A stretch of 64,000 nt of DNA from JAYKGU01 sp035285585 (GTDB lineage: Bacteria > Cyanobacteriota > Cyanobacteriia > CAKZMO01): contig JAYKGU010000213.1 in NCBI GenBank assembly GCA_035285585.1, positions 1 to 64,000 on the forward strand. The letters run 5' to 3'. The position numbers were made by a program, and so were the translations under genes. Of this stretch, positions 35,422 through 42,869 are shown in pieces. The notes beneath the pieces are model-generated. The model made no database searches. It was not told the DNA's origin and worked only from the letters and a program-made list of their open reading frames with translations. Within the stretch, counting starts at the first letter, position 1; every line of letters starts with the position of its first letter.

Positions 35422-36169
35422 GAGCATCCGCCGCGAGAAATTTGCGGTAGCGATCGCTCAAGTCCTCCACTGCCCGCTCGTAGAACTGCCTGCCGTGATC
35501 GGGGGTGGCCAGGGCCGGATTTGACCCCATGCGTCCGTCGGGGTAGCGGCGGCGGAAGTCAACGGCGTTGTAGATGGGATGCCCCGACGCGACGGGGGAA
35601 GTGAGGGGGGCCTGCTTGATGGCGTTGGGATAGACGTACTGGGTGAGGGCCACCTCGCTGGGGGTAGCGTGGGAACCTTCCTCCGCGCCATACAGTTCCC
35701 GCGCCAGTTGGGCGACAGCGGGGCAGGTAAACCAGTTCTCCAGGCGGCACTGGACGCGATCGCCGTGGGAAATGGGCAGATCCAGGATTGCCGCGTAGGT
35801 TTCAGAAAAGGCCGCCTTCAGGGTGGCAATGTTCCCACCGTGGCCGTTGATAAAAAAGAACTGGGTGAAGCCTGCACGGGCCAGACTCACTAGATAGTCT
35901 CGGATCACCAGAATCAGGGTGCTGGGACGCAGGCTGATGCTGCCAGGGAAAGCGGTGTGGTGCAGGGCCATGCCCACGCTGATGGTGGGGGCTACCAGGG
36001 CACCCGTGGCTTCACCAACGCCCTGGGCGATCGCCTCGGCGCAGATGGCGTCGGTACCAATCAGCCCTGTTGGCCCATGCTGTTCGGTCGAGCCGATGGG
36101 AATGATGAGTCCCTGAGAATCGGTCAGATAGGCTTCAACCTCAAGCCAGGTCGCTAATTGCAGTAACAC
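35414..36169 (-). CDS. Creatininase family amidohydrolase
   Basis: A 251-residue protein of the creatininase/MftE/FAPy-deformylase fold. Metal ligands are evident in IPIGSTEQHGP (Glu, His), GTDA (Asp), FFINGHGGN (His) and the later Glu in EEGSHATPSE. Members hydrolyse creatinine, mycofactocin precursors or formamides; nothing here tells which. A link with purine-derived amides is conceivable given the allantoin genes 18-26 kb away, but it is not in that cluster. It is convergent with the PPTase gene, overlapping it by 8 bp. Confidence 0.85.
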   Translation of the reverse strand: MLLQLATWLEVEAYLTDSQGLIIPIGSTEQHGPTGLIGTDAICAEAIAQGVGEATGALVAPTISVGMALHHTAFPGSISLRPSTLILVIRDYLVSLARAGFTQFFFINGHGGNIATLKAAFSETYAAILDLPISHGDRVQCRLENWFTCPAVAQLARELYGAEEGSHATPSEVALTQYVYPNAIKQAPLTSPVASGHPIYNAVDFRRRYPDGRMGSNPALATPDHGRQFYERAVEDLSDRYRKFLAADAPR

Positions 36170-36241
36170 GCTAGGTTAATCCACTCAACAACAATCATCA
36201 AGAAACGGTGAGATTATATTTTTTTTCCGGAAATTTCTGCG

Positions 36242-36613
36242 ATGATCCCCAATTCATTCTCAACACTCGCTAGAATAATCCAAGATAATAAGTATTACAG
36301 CGCACCCAGGTCATCCGAGTTTATCTCTATGCGACTCGATACGTCTGGCCAAGATAGTTTGGGAACGCATCATCTTGGAGAATTGTTTGCTACACTCGCT
36401 CCTTTGCAGGCGCTCCGTTGGTTTGGGGTGTCTGCCCATCCATGGCCCAAACAATTGCTGGAGCAATTCAATCGCCAGAGGGATCCAGATGGTCTAACCT
36501 GGTATGTAGGCGTCGATCCTTCTCAGTCTCACATCGGTTTCGCATCTGGCCAGGTCAGTCAGTGGCATTCACCAGTTCCACGTTCCATAGCCGCCCATTT
36601 GTCAAATACTTGA
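36242..36613 (+). CDS. Hypothetical protein, 123 residues
   Basis: Open frame from the ATG at 36242, directly upstream of and in the same direction as the DUF6679 gene (28 bp gap). The sequence is of ordinary composition with aromatic segments (LQALRWFGVSAHPWP, DGLTWYVGVDPSQ) but matches nothing I know. There is no clear ribosome-binding site (only weak purines), and the codon use is less GC-rich at third positions than in the neighbours. It may be a small gene or an artefact; a later ATG at 36329 is also possible. Confidence 0.4.
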   Translation: MIPNSFSTLARIIQDNKYYSAPRSSEFISMRLDTSGQDSLGTHHLGELFATLAPLQALRWFGVSAHPWPKQLLEQFNRQRDPDGLTWYVGVDPSQSHIGFASGQVSQWHSPVPRSIAAHLSNT

Positions 36614-36641
36614 AGAGCCAATTGCTCAGGGGAGACGATTC

Positions 36642-36953
36642 ATGTTAAACCGCAAGATCTATCAACTTTGCTGCGACGGTCGTGAGGTCTGGATCTTCTT
36701 GCGGGATCAGCAGCGTTGGATTGAACGCGCCCGTATCCTCGACATCGAAGGAGATCTGGTGACCGTACGATACGAGTCCGATGAAGAAGACGAAATTTGC
36801 TCCTGGGAAGAAATGATTCGTCTTGAAAGCATTGGCTCAATCCAGCAAAAGCTGTCCGCTGTCCCCAAAGGAGATGTGGAGCCACTGGTCTCCGACGACT
36901 GCCCAGAAGCCGAACAAATCCGCAACCAGCGACCCGACGCCAACGACAACTAG
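36642..36953 (+). CDS. DUF6679 family protein
   Basis: A 103-residue acidic cytoplasmic protein, strongly conserved across cyanobacteria: MLNRKIYQLCCDGREVWIF, QRWIERARILDIEGDLVTVR (SH3-like beta barrel in appearance), EDEICSWEEMIRLESIG and a disordered tail. GGGGAG lies 8 nt before the ATG. No function is known. Its stop overlaps the stop of the convergent metallo-hydrolase gene by 4 bp. Confidence 0.88.
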   Translation: MLNRKIYQLCCDGREVWIFLRDQQRWIERARILDIEGDLVTVRYESDEEDEICSWEEMIRLESIGSIQQKLSAVPKGDVEPLVSDDCPEAEQIRNQRPDANDN

Positions 36954-38659
36954 CGATCGCGCGACATTTCGTCGGTTTGCTCTGACACATCCAGCTCACT
37001 CTCGAGGGGCAGGTAGGCCGAGCGAAAAGCAGGACAGTATCCCTCTGGCGTTACTTTGAACCCAAACAGGGGAGACACCTGGTTCCAGCAGCGCTGCCCC
37101 CGGTAAAAGGAGCAATTGTCGCAGCATTCCACCTGGGTAGAGGGGGCCATGCTGTCTGCCTGATTTAAAAGCTCCCGCTGCTGTAAGCCCCGCAAAACCA
37201 GATCTTCCCCCTGCCAGCGGGCTTCCACCAGCCCGGTGTCGGCAAATTGCTTCCAGCGGGGGTCTGAGGCGATCGCCTTATTCATGGTGATCAGCACGGT
37301 GGTCTTCAGTTCCGTTAGCTCTCCCTCGTAGTGGGTTTCCGGCGGTGCGGGTTGAATGAACGTATCGCCAATAGTCAGCTCGATGCGGGTTTCCGCCGTC
37401 GGCAAGTGCAAGTGGTAGCGATTCTGCAGTTCTTCCAGGCTGGTAAGATCCGTCAGGTAGGTGGGCGACCCGTGGACAAAGACCACATGCTGCGGACGCA
37501 GGTTGTGAATGAGCTGGAGCGTCCCCGACCCATCGCAGTGATCTCCCAATAAGTAGGAATCAATATCCAGCCGCCCCGCCTGAATCTGGGCCTGCAAAGC
37601 TGGAGATGCCTGAATTTTTTCATAGGCTGCCGTCTCCACGGTGCTCATTTGACCAGGCTTTTGGGCCAGCAGCAGCAGCCAACGGCCCGTGTCGCTGCGG
37701 CAATAGCGTCGGAGGTTAGATTTTTTGTCGGTCAAGACAATGCAGGGGACATCGGGGTTAGCGCTGAGGGCCACCCTGTCCAGCTCAGACCCCTGAGGAA
37801 GCTGGCGGACGTGGGGACGGATCCGCTCGTCCCAGAAGAGGGGTTGATGGCGGGCAAAGTTTTGGACGGTGTTAGGGAAATAGGGCAGCAGGTTCAGGTA
37901 GGCGTCGCAACCAAGGGCGACGGTGCCGTCTACCCAAATGTTGATGTCGCGGCCTGTGAAGTGATGGTGGCTACGAAGCAGCATGAGCAGCTCTTGCCCC
38001 AATCCCAGTGTCGGGCTGGGTAAGAGAATAGACTGTCCCTGGGCGATCGCCTGGTTAATCTTGTCGGCCAGAGCGTTCTCCTGCTGACGGCGGCGGGGAT
38101 GGCGGGCGGTACCGTAGGTGCCTTCTACAATCAACACATCCGGATTGAGGCCGCGCAGCTCATCCAGAGGCAGCCCTTCGACGAGCCGCGAGTTGGAAAG
38201 CAAAAAGTCTCCCGTGTAAAAAACTGTGTAGGTGCGCTGCCCCCCGGAGTAAGTCAGCAGAATGGAGGCCGCTCCAGGGAGATGACCGGACGGCCAGATT
38301 TGCAGGGTGAGGTCTTCTGCGACCTGAACGGGCGATCGCCACGGGAGAGACTGGCAAAATTGGGGAACATCCTGACTCAACCAGTTCAGGGGCAGCAGAC
38401 TGGCGGTTACCTCACTGGCATAAATCGCGAGGTTGGGAAAGGCTTGGTGCAGATCCAGCAGCCCATGGGCATGGTCAGAATGGGCATGGCTGCAAAACAC
38501 CAAATCGGCAGGGACAGCGCCATCCGGGCCTCGCAGGAGGGGCGACAGGTCTTCCAGCCCACAATCCAGCAGGATGCGATGCGGCCCCATCTGGACAAGC
38601 AAACAGACCCCCTCATCCGCATGACCAACCGCGTAAGGGGAGCATTCCAATTCAGCCAC
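36950..38659 (-). CDS. Metallo-beta-lactamase/beta-CASP hydrolase
   Basis: A 569-residue protein. The MBL core carries HAHSDHAHG (HxHxDH zinc motif), SGHLPGAASILL and YTGDF; the following beta-CASP part has DVLIVEGTYGTARHPRR and FVHGSPTYLTDL. This is the CPSF/Ysh1-like nuclease class, so processing of RNA is likely. The C-terminal extension (about 470-560) ends in a cysteine cluster, CCDNCSFYRGQRCWNQV...GYCPAF, a probable metal or Fe-S site that is characteristic of the cyanobacterial version. Function is inferred from family only. Confidence 0.82.
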   Translation of the reverse strand: MAELECSPYAVGHADEGVCLLVQMGPHRILLDCGLEDLSPLLRGPDGAVPADLVFCSHAHSDHAHGLLDLHQAFPNLAIYASEVTASLLPLNWLSQDVPQFCQSLPWRSPVQVAEDLTLQIWPSGHLPGAASILLTYSGGQRTYTVFYTGDFLLSNSRLVEGLPLDELRGLNPDVLIVEGTYGTARHPRRRQQENALADKINQAIAQGQSILLPSPTLGLGQELLMLLRSHHHFTGRDINIWVDGTVALGCDAYLNLLPYFPNTVQNFARHQPLFWDERIRPHVRQLPQGSELDRVALSANPDVPCIVLTDKKSNLRRYCRSDTGRWLLLLAQKPGQMSTVETAAYEKIQASPALQAQIQAGRLDIDSYLLGDHCDGSGTLQLIHNLRPQHVVFVHGSPTYLTDLTSLEELQNRYHLHLPTAETRIELTIGDTFIQPAPPETHYEGELTELKTTVLITMNKAIASDPRWKQFADTGLVEARWQGEDLVLRGLQQRELLNQADSMAPSTQVECCDNCSFYRGQRCWNQVSPLFGFKVTPEGYCPAFRSAYLPLESELDVSEQTDEMSRDR

Positions 38660-38733
38660 AGCGGTTTCACCACCCTTCAGTGCAATTCCAACAGCCTGCA
38701 GATAGACAGGCCAGGGGTAGGCAGCGTTGGGAG

Positions 38734-38856
38734 TTAGTGGGCCGAACCATTACCGTGGTAGTTGTCTGAGTCGTAGAAGCCGTTGCGGGTGCCAAAGAAC
38801 AGGCAGGCCAGCACGAAAAGCGGCGTGAGGGCCAAAAGCAGCGTTTTAATATCCAT
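38734..38856 (-). CDS. Conserved single-pass membrane microprotein, 40 residues
   Basis: Short frame starting MDIKTLLLALTPLFVLACLF, one membrane helix (about residues 5-22), then a polar tail FGTRNGFYDSDNYHGNGSAH. AGGATA lies 9-10 nt upstream of the ATG. The pattern of one helix plus a fixed NGFYDSDxYHGNGSAH tail looks like the small subunits of photosystems or NDH-1 in thylakoids, and I recall similar sequences in other cyanobacteria, but I cannot name it. It lies 74 bp beyond the metallo-hydrolase start, on the same strand. Confidence 0.7.
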   Translation of the reverse strand: MDIKTLLLALTPLFVLACLFFGTRNGFYDSDNYHGNGSAH

Positions 38857-39055
38857 TTGAAAAATATCCTATATAACTCGGTGAGATGGGAGGGGGAAAA
38901 GCGCCTGCTGTAAGAGTGCCTTACTCAGGTGCATTTTTGACGACGCACTGAAGACGCACTGATCAAGTCAAGGCGCGCCAATGAAATTCTCCAATACAAT
39001 CATCCTATCAATCAAGCCACTCCTGTAATCAAGCTCAGTTTAACCCATACTGCTG

Positions 39056-39685
39056 ATGGAACCCGCTTATTCCCAGGCGATCGCCCCTGACTGGCTAGCC
39101 CGCCCCTCCCCCGAGGTTGCGCCTGATCTGGTGGGCTGTACCCTGGTGCGCCGTCTAGATGCCCACCGAACGATCCGGGGACTCATTGTAGAGACAGAAG
39201 CCTATGCCCCCGGTGACCCCGCCTGTCACGCCTATCGGCGGCGCACCCCTCGCAATACAGTAATGTTTGGCCCTGCTGGGATGACCTATGTCTATCTCAT
39301 CTACGGCATGTACCATTGCCTGAACATTGTCACCGACCAGGATGGAATTCCCAGCGCGGTCCTCATTCGGGCACTGCAGCTCCCCCAAGTTCCAGATGGC
39401 TTAGCGCCAGGGGTGGGATCCAAGAAAAAAACATCGCATCCCAACCGCATTGCAGCCGGCCCAGGGAAGCTCTGTCGAGCGCTGGACATTGACCTCAGTC
39501 TGACGGGCCGCGCGCTCTTGACCGATGAACCTCTCTGGCTGGAGCACCGCTCAGAGGAGGTGTGTCGGCAGATTGAACAGCAGCGGTTTGCCCTTGTCCA
39601 GACTACCCGCATCGGCCTATCCCAGGGGACAGAAATTCCCTGGCGATGGTATCTTCAGGGATCGCCAGCCGTATCCCGCCCTTAA
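39056..39685 (+). CDS. 3-methyladenine DNA glycosylase (AAG/Mpg type)
   Basis: A 209-residue enzyme of the AAG fold. Diagnostic stretches: APDLVGCTLVRRL, IVETEAYAPGDPACHAYRRR (with the catalytic Glu in ETEAY), RTPRNTVMFGPAGMTYVYLI, YGMYHCLNIVT and IAAGPGKLCRALDI. It removes 3-methyladenine, hypoxanthine and ethenoadenine from DNA. With ada at the start of the window this gives two alkylation-repair genes, though 38 kb apart and not co-regulated as far as can be seen. Confidence 0.92.
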   Translation: MEPAYSQAIAPDWLARPSPEVAPDLVGCTLVRRLDAHRTIRGLIVETEAYAPGDPACHAYRRRTPRNTVMFGPAGMTYVYLIYGMYHCLNIVTDQDGIPSAVLIRALQLPQVPDGLAPGVGSKKKTSHPNRIAAGPGKLCRALDIDLSLTGRALLTDEPLWLEHRSEEVCRQIEQQRFALVQTTRIGLSQGTEIPWRWYLQGSPAVSRP

Positions 39686-39931
39686 AACTTGCCCTGCCTT
39701 CCTCGGCAGCAGAGAGACTGGCGGGGCGGAGCAATGAGTTGGCGGCTCCGGTGAGCGGAGAGGATAAACTGGAAAAAGCAACGGTAGCGATACAGGTTGT
39801 TACAATAGTTCACAAATCGCTAAATCCAATTGCTAGGTTAGCTTACCGAACCAGTCCACCAAATTGGCTCGCCTAACTGAGATTATCCGACCATCGCCAC
39901 TCGCCCGCTGTCGATACCTTAAAACCCGTTC

Positions 39932-42016
39932 ATGATGCAACCCGCAGCTGATCCCGTTCGCCAGTCTGAGTCGTTCCCACCCGATACACCCGGAGCGATT
40001 TCCAGCCATTCCCGTAGCACGCCGTTCCCCGAACCTGCCCATGACGTCGATGCGATCGCCGTCACCGTTCACCCCCGCCCTGCTGAGGATGAACCAGCAG
40101 CATCGGCCCACGTGGCCAGCCCGCCCCCCAGCCGTCCAGAACTGCGCTATGACCCGGAGGCGATCGCTGCCTACTATCGGCGCAGACCCTTCCAGGTGTT
40201 GCTGCGGATTTTTAACATTGTCTGGCCCGCCCTATCGTTCGCGTTTGGTCTGTGGTGGGATCAGCGCACCGGGCAAACTCAGAAGAACGAGCAGCGGCGA
40301 GCTGTTCAATCACGGGTGCTGCTGACAAACCTCGGCCCTGCGTACATCAAGGTCGGACAGGCTCTGTCAACGCGCCCTGACCTGGTTTCTCCTGTCTATC
40401 TGGAAGAATTGAGCCAGCTTCAGGACCAGCTACCGGCATTCCCCAACGAGCTGGCCTTCCAGTTTATTGAGGAAGAGCTGGGCGATCGCCCCGAAAACGT
40501 CTACGCCGAACTGTCGGAACAGCCCATCGCCGCGGCTTCCCTGGGGCAGGTTTACAAAGGCCGCCTTAAGAGCGGCGAGACGGTGGCGGTGAAGGTGCAG
40601 CGGCCCGGACTGGCCCAAAGAATTGCCCTGGATATTTACATCTTGCGGATGCTGGCCGCTATCGTGACGCGCACGGTGAAGCAGCTCAAGAGCGACCTGG
40701 TGGGCATTATGGACGAGTTCGGTGCCCGCATTTTTGAAGAGATGGACTACACCCAGGAAGGGCTGAATGCGGAGCGCTTTGCGGAACTGTACGGCCACCT
40801 GCAGGACATTCACGTCCCCCAAATTTACTGGCAATACTCCAACCGCCGGGTGCTGACGATGGAGTGGGTTACGGGCACCAAGCTCACCCAGCTCGACGCC
40901 ATTCGGGCGCAGGGCATTGACGCTCGCCACTTAATTGAGGTCGGGGTGCAGTGTTCTCTGCGACAGCTCCTGGAGCACGGCTTTTTCCACGCCGACCCCC
41001 ACCCCGGCAACCTGCTGGCCACGCCCCAGGGCAAGCTTGCCTACCTCGATTTCGGCATGATGAGCGAGGTGAAGCCCTACCAGCGCTATGGCCTGCTAGA
41101 AGCGGTGGTGCATCTGGTCAACCGCGATTTTGAAGGGCTGGCCCAGGACTACATCAAGCTGGAGTTCCTCACCCCTGAGACTGACCTCCGACCCATCATT
41201 CCGGCCCTATCCAATGTTTTCAACAACGCCCTGGGGGCCAGCGTCGCTGAGCTGAACTTTAAGAGCATCACTGACCAGCTTTCGGCCCTGATGTACGAGT
41301 ACCCCTTCCGGGTGCCTGCCTATTACGCCCTGATCATCCGTTCGCTGGTGACCCTGGAGGGAATTGCCATTAAGGTTGATCCGGAATTCAAAGTGCTTAG
41401 CAAAGCCTACCCCTACGTTGCCCGCAGACTCCTCACCGACCAATCCCCCCAACTGCGGGCCTCTTTGCAGGATCTGCTGTTTAAGGAGGGCAGCTTCCGC
41501 TGGAACCGCCTGGAGAACCTGCTGCGTAACGCCAGCAACAGCCCGGACTACGACCTCAGCCAGATTCTGAATCAGACTATTGACTTTTTATTCTCCGATC
41601 GGGGCGCATTTATCCGCGACTTTCTGGTGGAAGAGATTGTGCGTACCGTCGATAGCATGGGGCGCAACACCTTTCAGCGGGTTGTCTTCAGCCTCCGGCA
41701 GCGGGTTGGCCTCAATCACAATCAGCCGCCCGTGCCCCTGGAGGAACAGGGCAATATCGGCCACATCATTCGCATTCTCGCTATTTTACGGGATACGCCC
41801 GGATTTGACCCCCAGCTGCTCCTGGATGTGGTGCCGCGCCTGTTGAGTAAGCCAGAGCTGCGGCATATGAGCCAGGACATTGCCAGCGGTTTGGCCCAGC
41901 GGGCGATCGCTCGATTTATTCGGGAGTTTCTCTTGAACGAAGAGCCGACGAACCCTCCGACACAACCACTACCGACTAACCGTCGCTTAGAGCCGGCCTT
42001 ACCCCTGACTCGGTAA
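39932..42016 (+). CDS. UbiB/ABC1-family atypical kinase
   Basis: A 694-residue protein. After a disordered N-terminal 75 residues comes a membrane-near helix, then the ABC1 core: KVGQALSTRPDLVSPVYLEE (the KxGQ motif that inhibits ordinary kinase activity), AAASLGQVYKGRL (A-rich loop), VAVKVQRPG, EEMDYTQEGLNAERF, HADPHPGNLL and YLDFGMM. Homologues aid quinone synthesis or tocopherol/prenyl-lipid handling and are several per genome in cyanobacteria. C-terminal 150 residues are helical. A TACAAT box near 39807-39812 may be its -10. Confidence 0.9.
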   Translation: MMQPAADPVRQSESFPPDTPGAISSHSRSTPFPEPAHDVDAIAVTVHPRPAEDEPAASAHVASPPPSRPELRYDPEAIAAYYRRRPFQVLLRIFNIVWPALSFAFGLWWDQRTGQTQKNEQRRAVQSRVLLTNLGPAYIKVGQALSTRPDLVSPVYLEELSQLQDQLPAFPNELAFQFIEEELGDRPENVYAELSEQPIAAASLGQVYKGRLKSGETVAVKVQRPGLAQRIALDIYILRMLAAIVTRTVKQLKSDLVGIMDEFGARIFEEMDYTQEGLNAERFAELYGHLQDIHVPQIYWQYSNRRVLTMEWVTGTKLTQLDAIRAQGIDARHLIEVGVQCSLRQLLEHGFFHADPHPGNLLATPQGKLAYLDFGMMSEVKPYQRYGLLEAVVHLVNRDFEGLAQDYIKLEFLTPETDLRPIIPALSNVFNNALGASVAELNFKSITDQLSALMYEYPFRVPAYYALIIRSLVTLEGIAIKVDPEFKVLSKAYPYVARRLLTDQSPQLRASLQDLLFKEGSFRWNRLENLLRNASNSPDYDLSQILNQTIDFLFSDRGAFIRDFLVEEIVRTVDSMGRNTFQRVVFSLRQRVGLNHNQPPVPLEEQGNIGHIIRILAILRDTPGFDPQLLLDVVPRLLSKPELRHMSQDIASGLAQRAIARFIREFLLNEEPTNPPTQPLPTNRRLEPALPLTR

Positions 42017-42035
42017 CGAGCATCGCCAGCCGCCC

Positions 42036-42560
42036 CTACCGTCCCTTACTGGAGGAAGCACTGGAGGGCTGGGGCGTGCTGGCATCGTTGGCAGGCAGGT
42101 CGTGATCGGCCTTCAGGCGCTCCATCATAATCTCAATCTGCTTGCGTTCCTGCTCCAGTTTCTTTTCTAGCTCCTGGATCTGGTCACGGCGGGTTTCTAG
42201 CTCAATCTTCTGTCGGCCCAGATCCTGACTCTGTAGAGTCAAGGACTGTCGCCACTGCTCCAGGCGCTCGACCTCCTCCTGCATCTGCTCGGGGGTGATG
42301 CCCTGGGAGAGGTATTGGTTGATGGTGTCTAGAATCCAGCGAGTCGCTTCCTGGACGCTTTTGACCTGGCGATCGTTGGAGAGCTTCACAATCAGCAGTA
42401 CGCCATCGCTGTAGTCTTGGATCTCCCCAGCCCCAGCAACTAACTCTTTTTCATTAGGGGGTATGACCGTCCAGAAATGCTCAGCTTTCTTTTGGGCAAG
42501 CAGTTGTAGCCCTGCATTACCGGAACGATCAGGTTTTAATACCTTAGCTAGGTAAAGCAT
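42036..42560 (-). CDS. Conserved cyanobacterial coiled-coil protein
   Basis: A 174-residue cytoplasmic protein. The first 95 residues are globular (LAKVLKPDRSGNAGLQLLAQ, DYSDGVLLIVKLSNDRQVKS), followed by a heptad-rich coiled coil (about 96-155: EEVERLEQWRQSLTLQSQDL ... ELEKKLEQERKQIEIMMERL) and a Ser-rich tail. No family name is known to me. The stop lies 20 bp from the UbiB-type gene's stop. Confidence 0.75.
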   Translation of the reverse strand: MLYLAKVLKPDRSGNAGLQLLAQKKAEHFWTVIPPNEKELVAGAGEIQDYSDGVLLIVKLSNDRQVKSVQEATRWILDTINQYLSQGITPEQMQEEVERLEQWRQSLTLQSQDLGRQKIELETRRDQIQELEKKLEQERKQIEIMMERLKADHDLPANDASTPQPSSASSSKGR

Positions 42561-42869
42561 CGCGATCCATCAGATAGCCAGGTTTTGAGAGCTAGTATAT
42601 CCTCATCCTCCCTGGAGAAAACGGTTAGAGGCATCTACATTCAGAGAAGACATCATTTGGTGAAGATATGGCCACGGGTCGCTCACGCCTATACTCTAGT
42701 CCAGAATCGGCCATTGGGCATCTATCACTTATGGGACTTACGCACTGAGTGCGGCTTCTTGGGGTTTTGGTTGGGTTATGGGCGCTTAACAAAATTACCC
42801 GCTGTGCAATCCTAACTTATCAATTTTTGGTAGCTTTCAGGAGCATTGGGCCTGATGCCGCAGGTCTGG
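42561..42869. other. 309-bp intergenic region with a MITE end
   Basis: Between the coiled-coil gene start and the valS stop. It holds GACTTACGCACTG at 42735-42747, the terminal motif of the element at 7365-7454, without a visible partner. The rest is AT-richer and non-coding; no tRNA or hairpin terminator was seen. Confidence 0.5.
42735..42747. repeat. Solo MITE terminal motif
   Basis: Identical to 7367-7379 (GACTTACGCACTG). No inverse copy occurs nearby, so it is either a solo end or a remnant. Confidence 0.4.

Noticed and set aside
35414..36169. Mycofactocin-type creatininase homologue (MftE)
   Set aside because: There is no mycofactocin precursor, MftC radical SAM enzyme or MftB chaperone gene nearby, so only the general family name is given.
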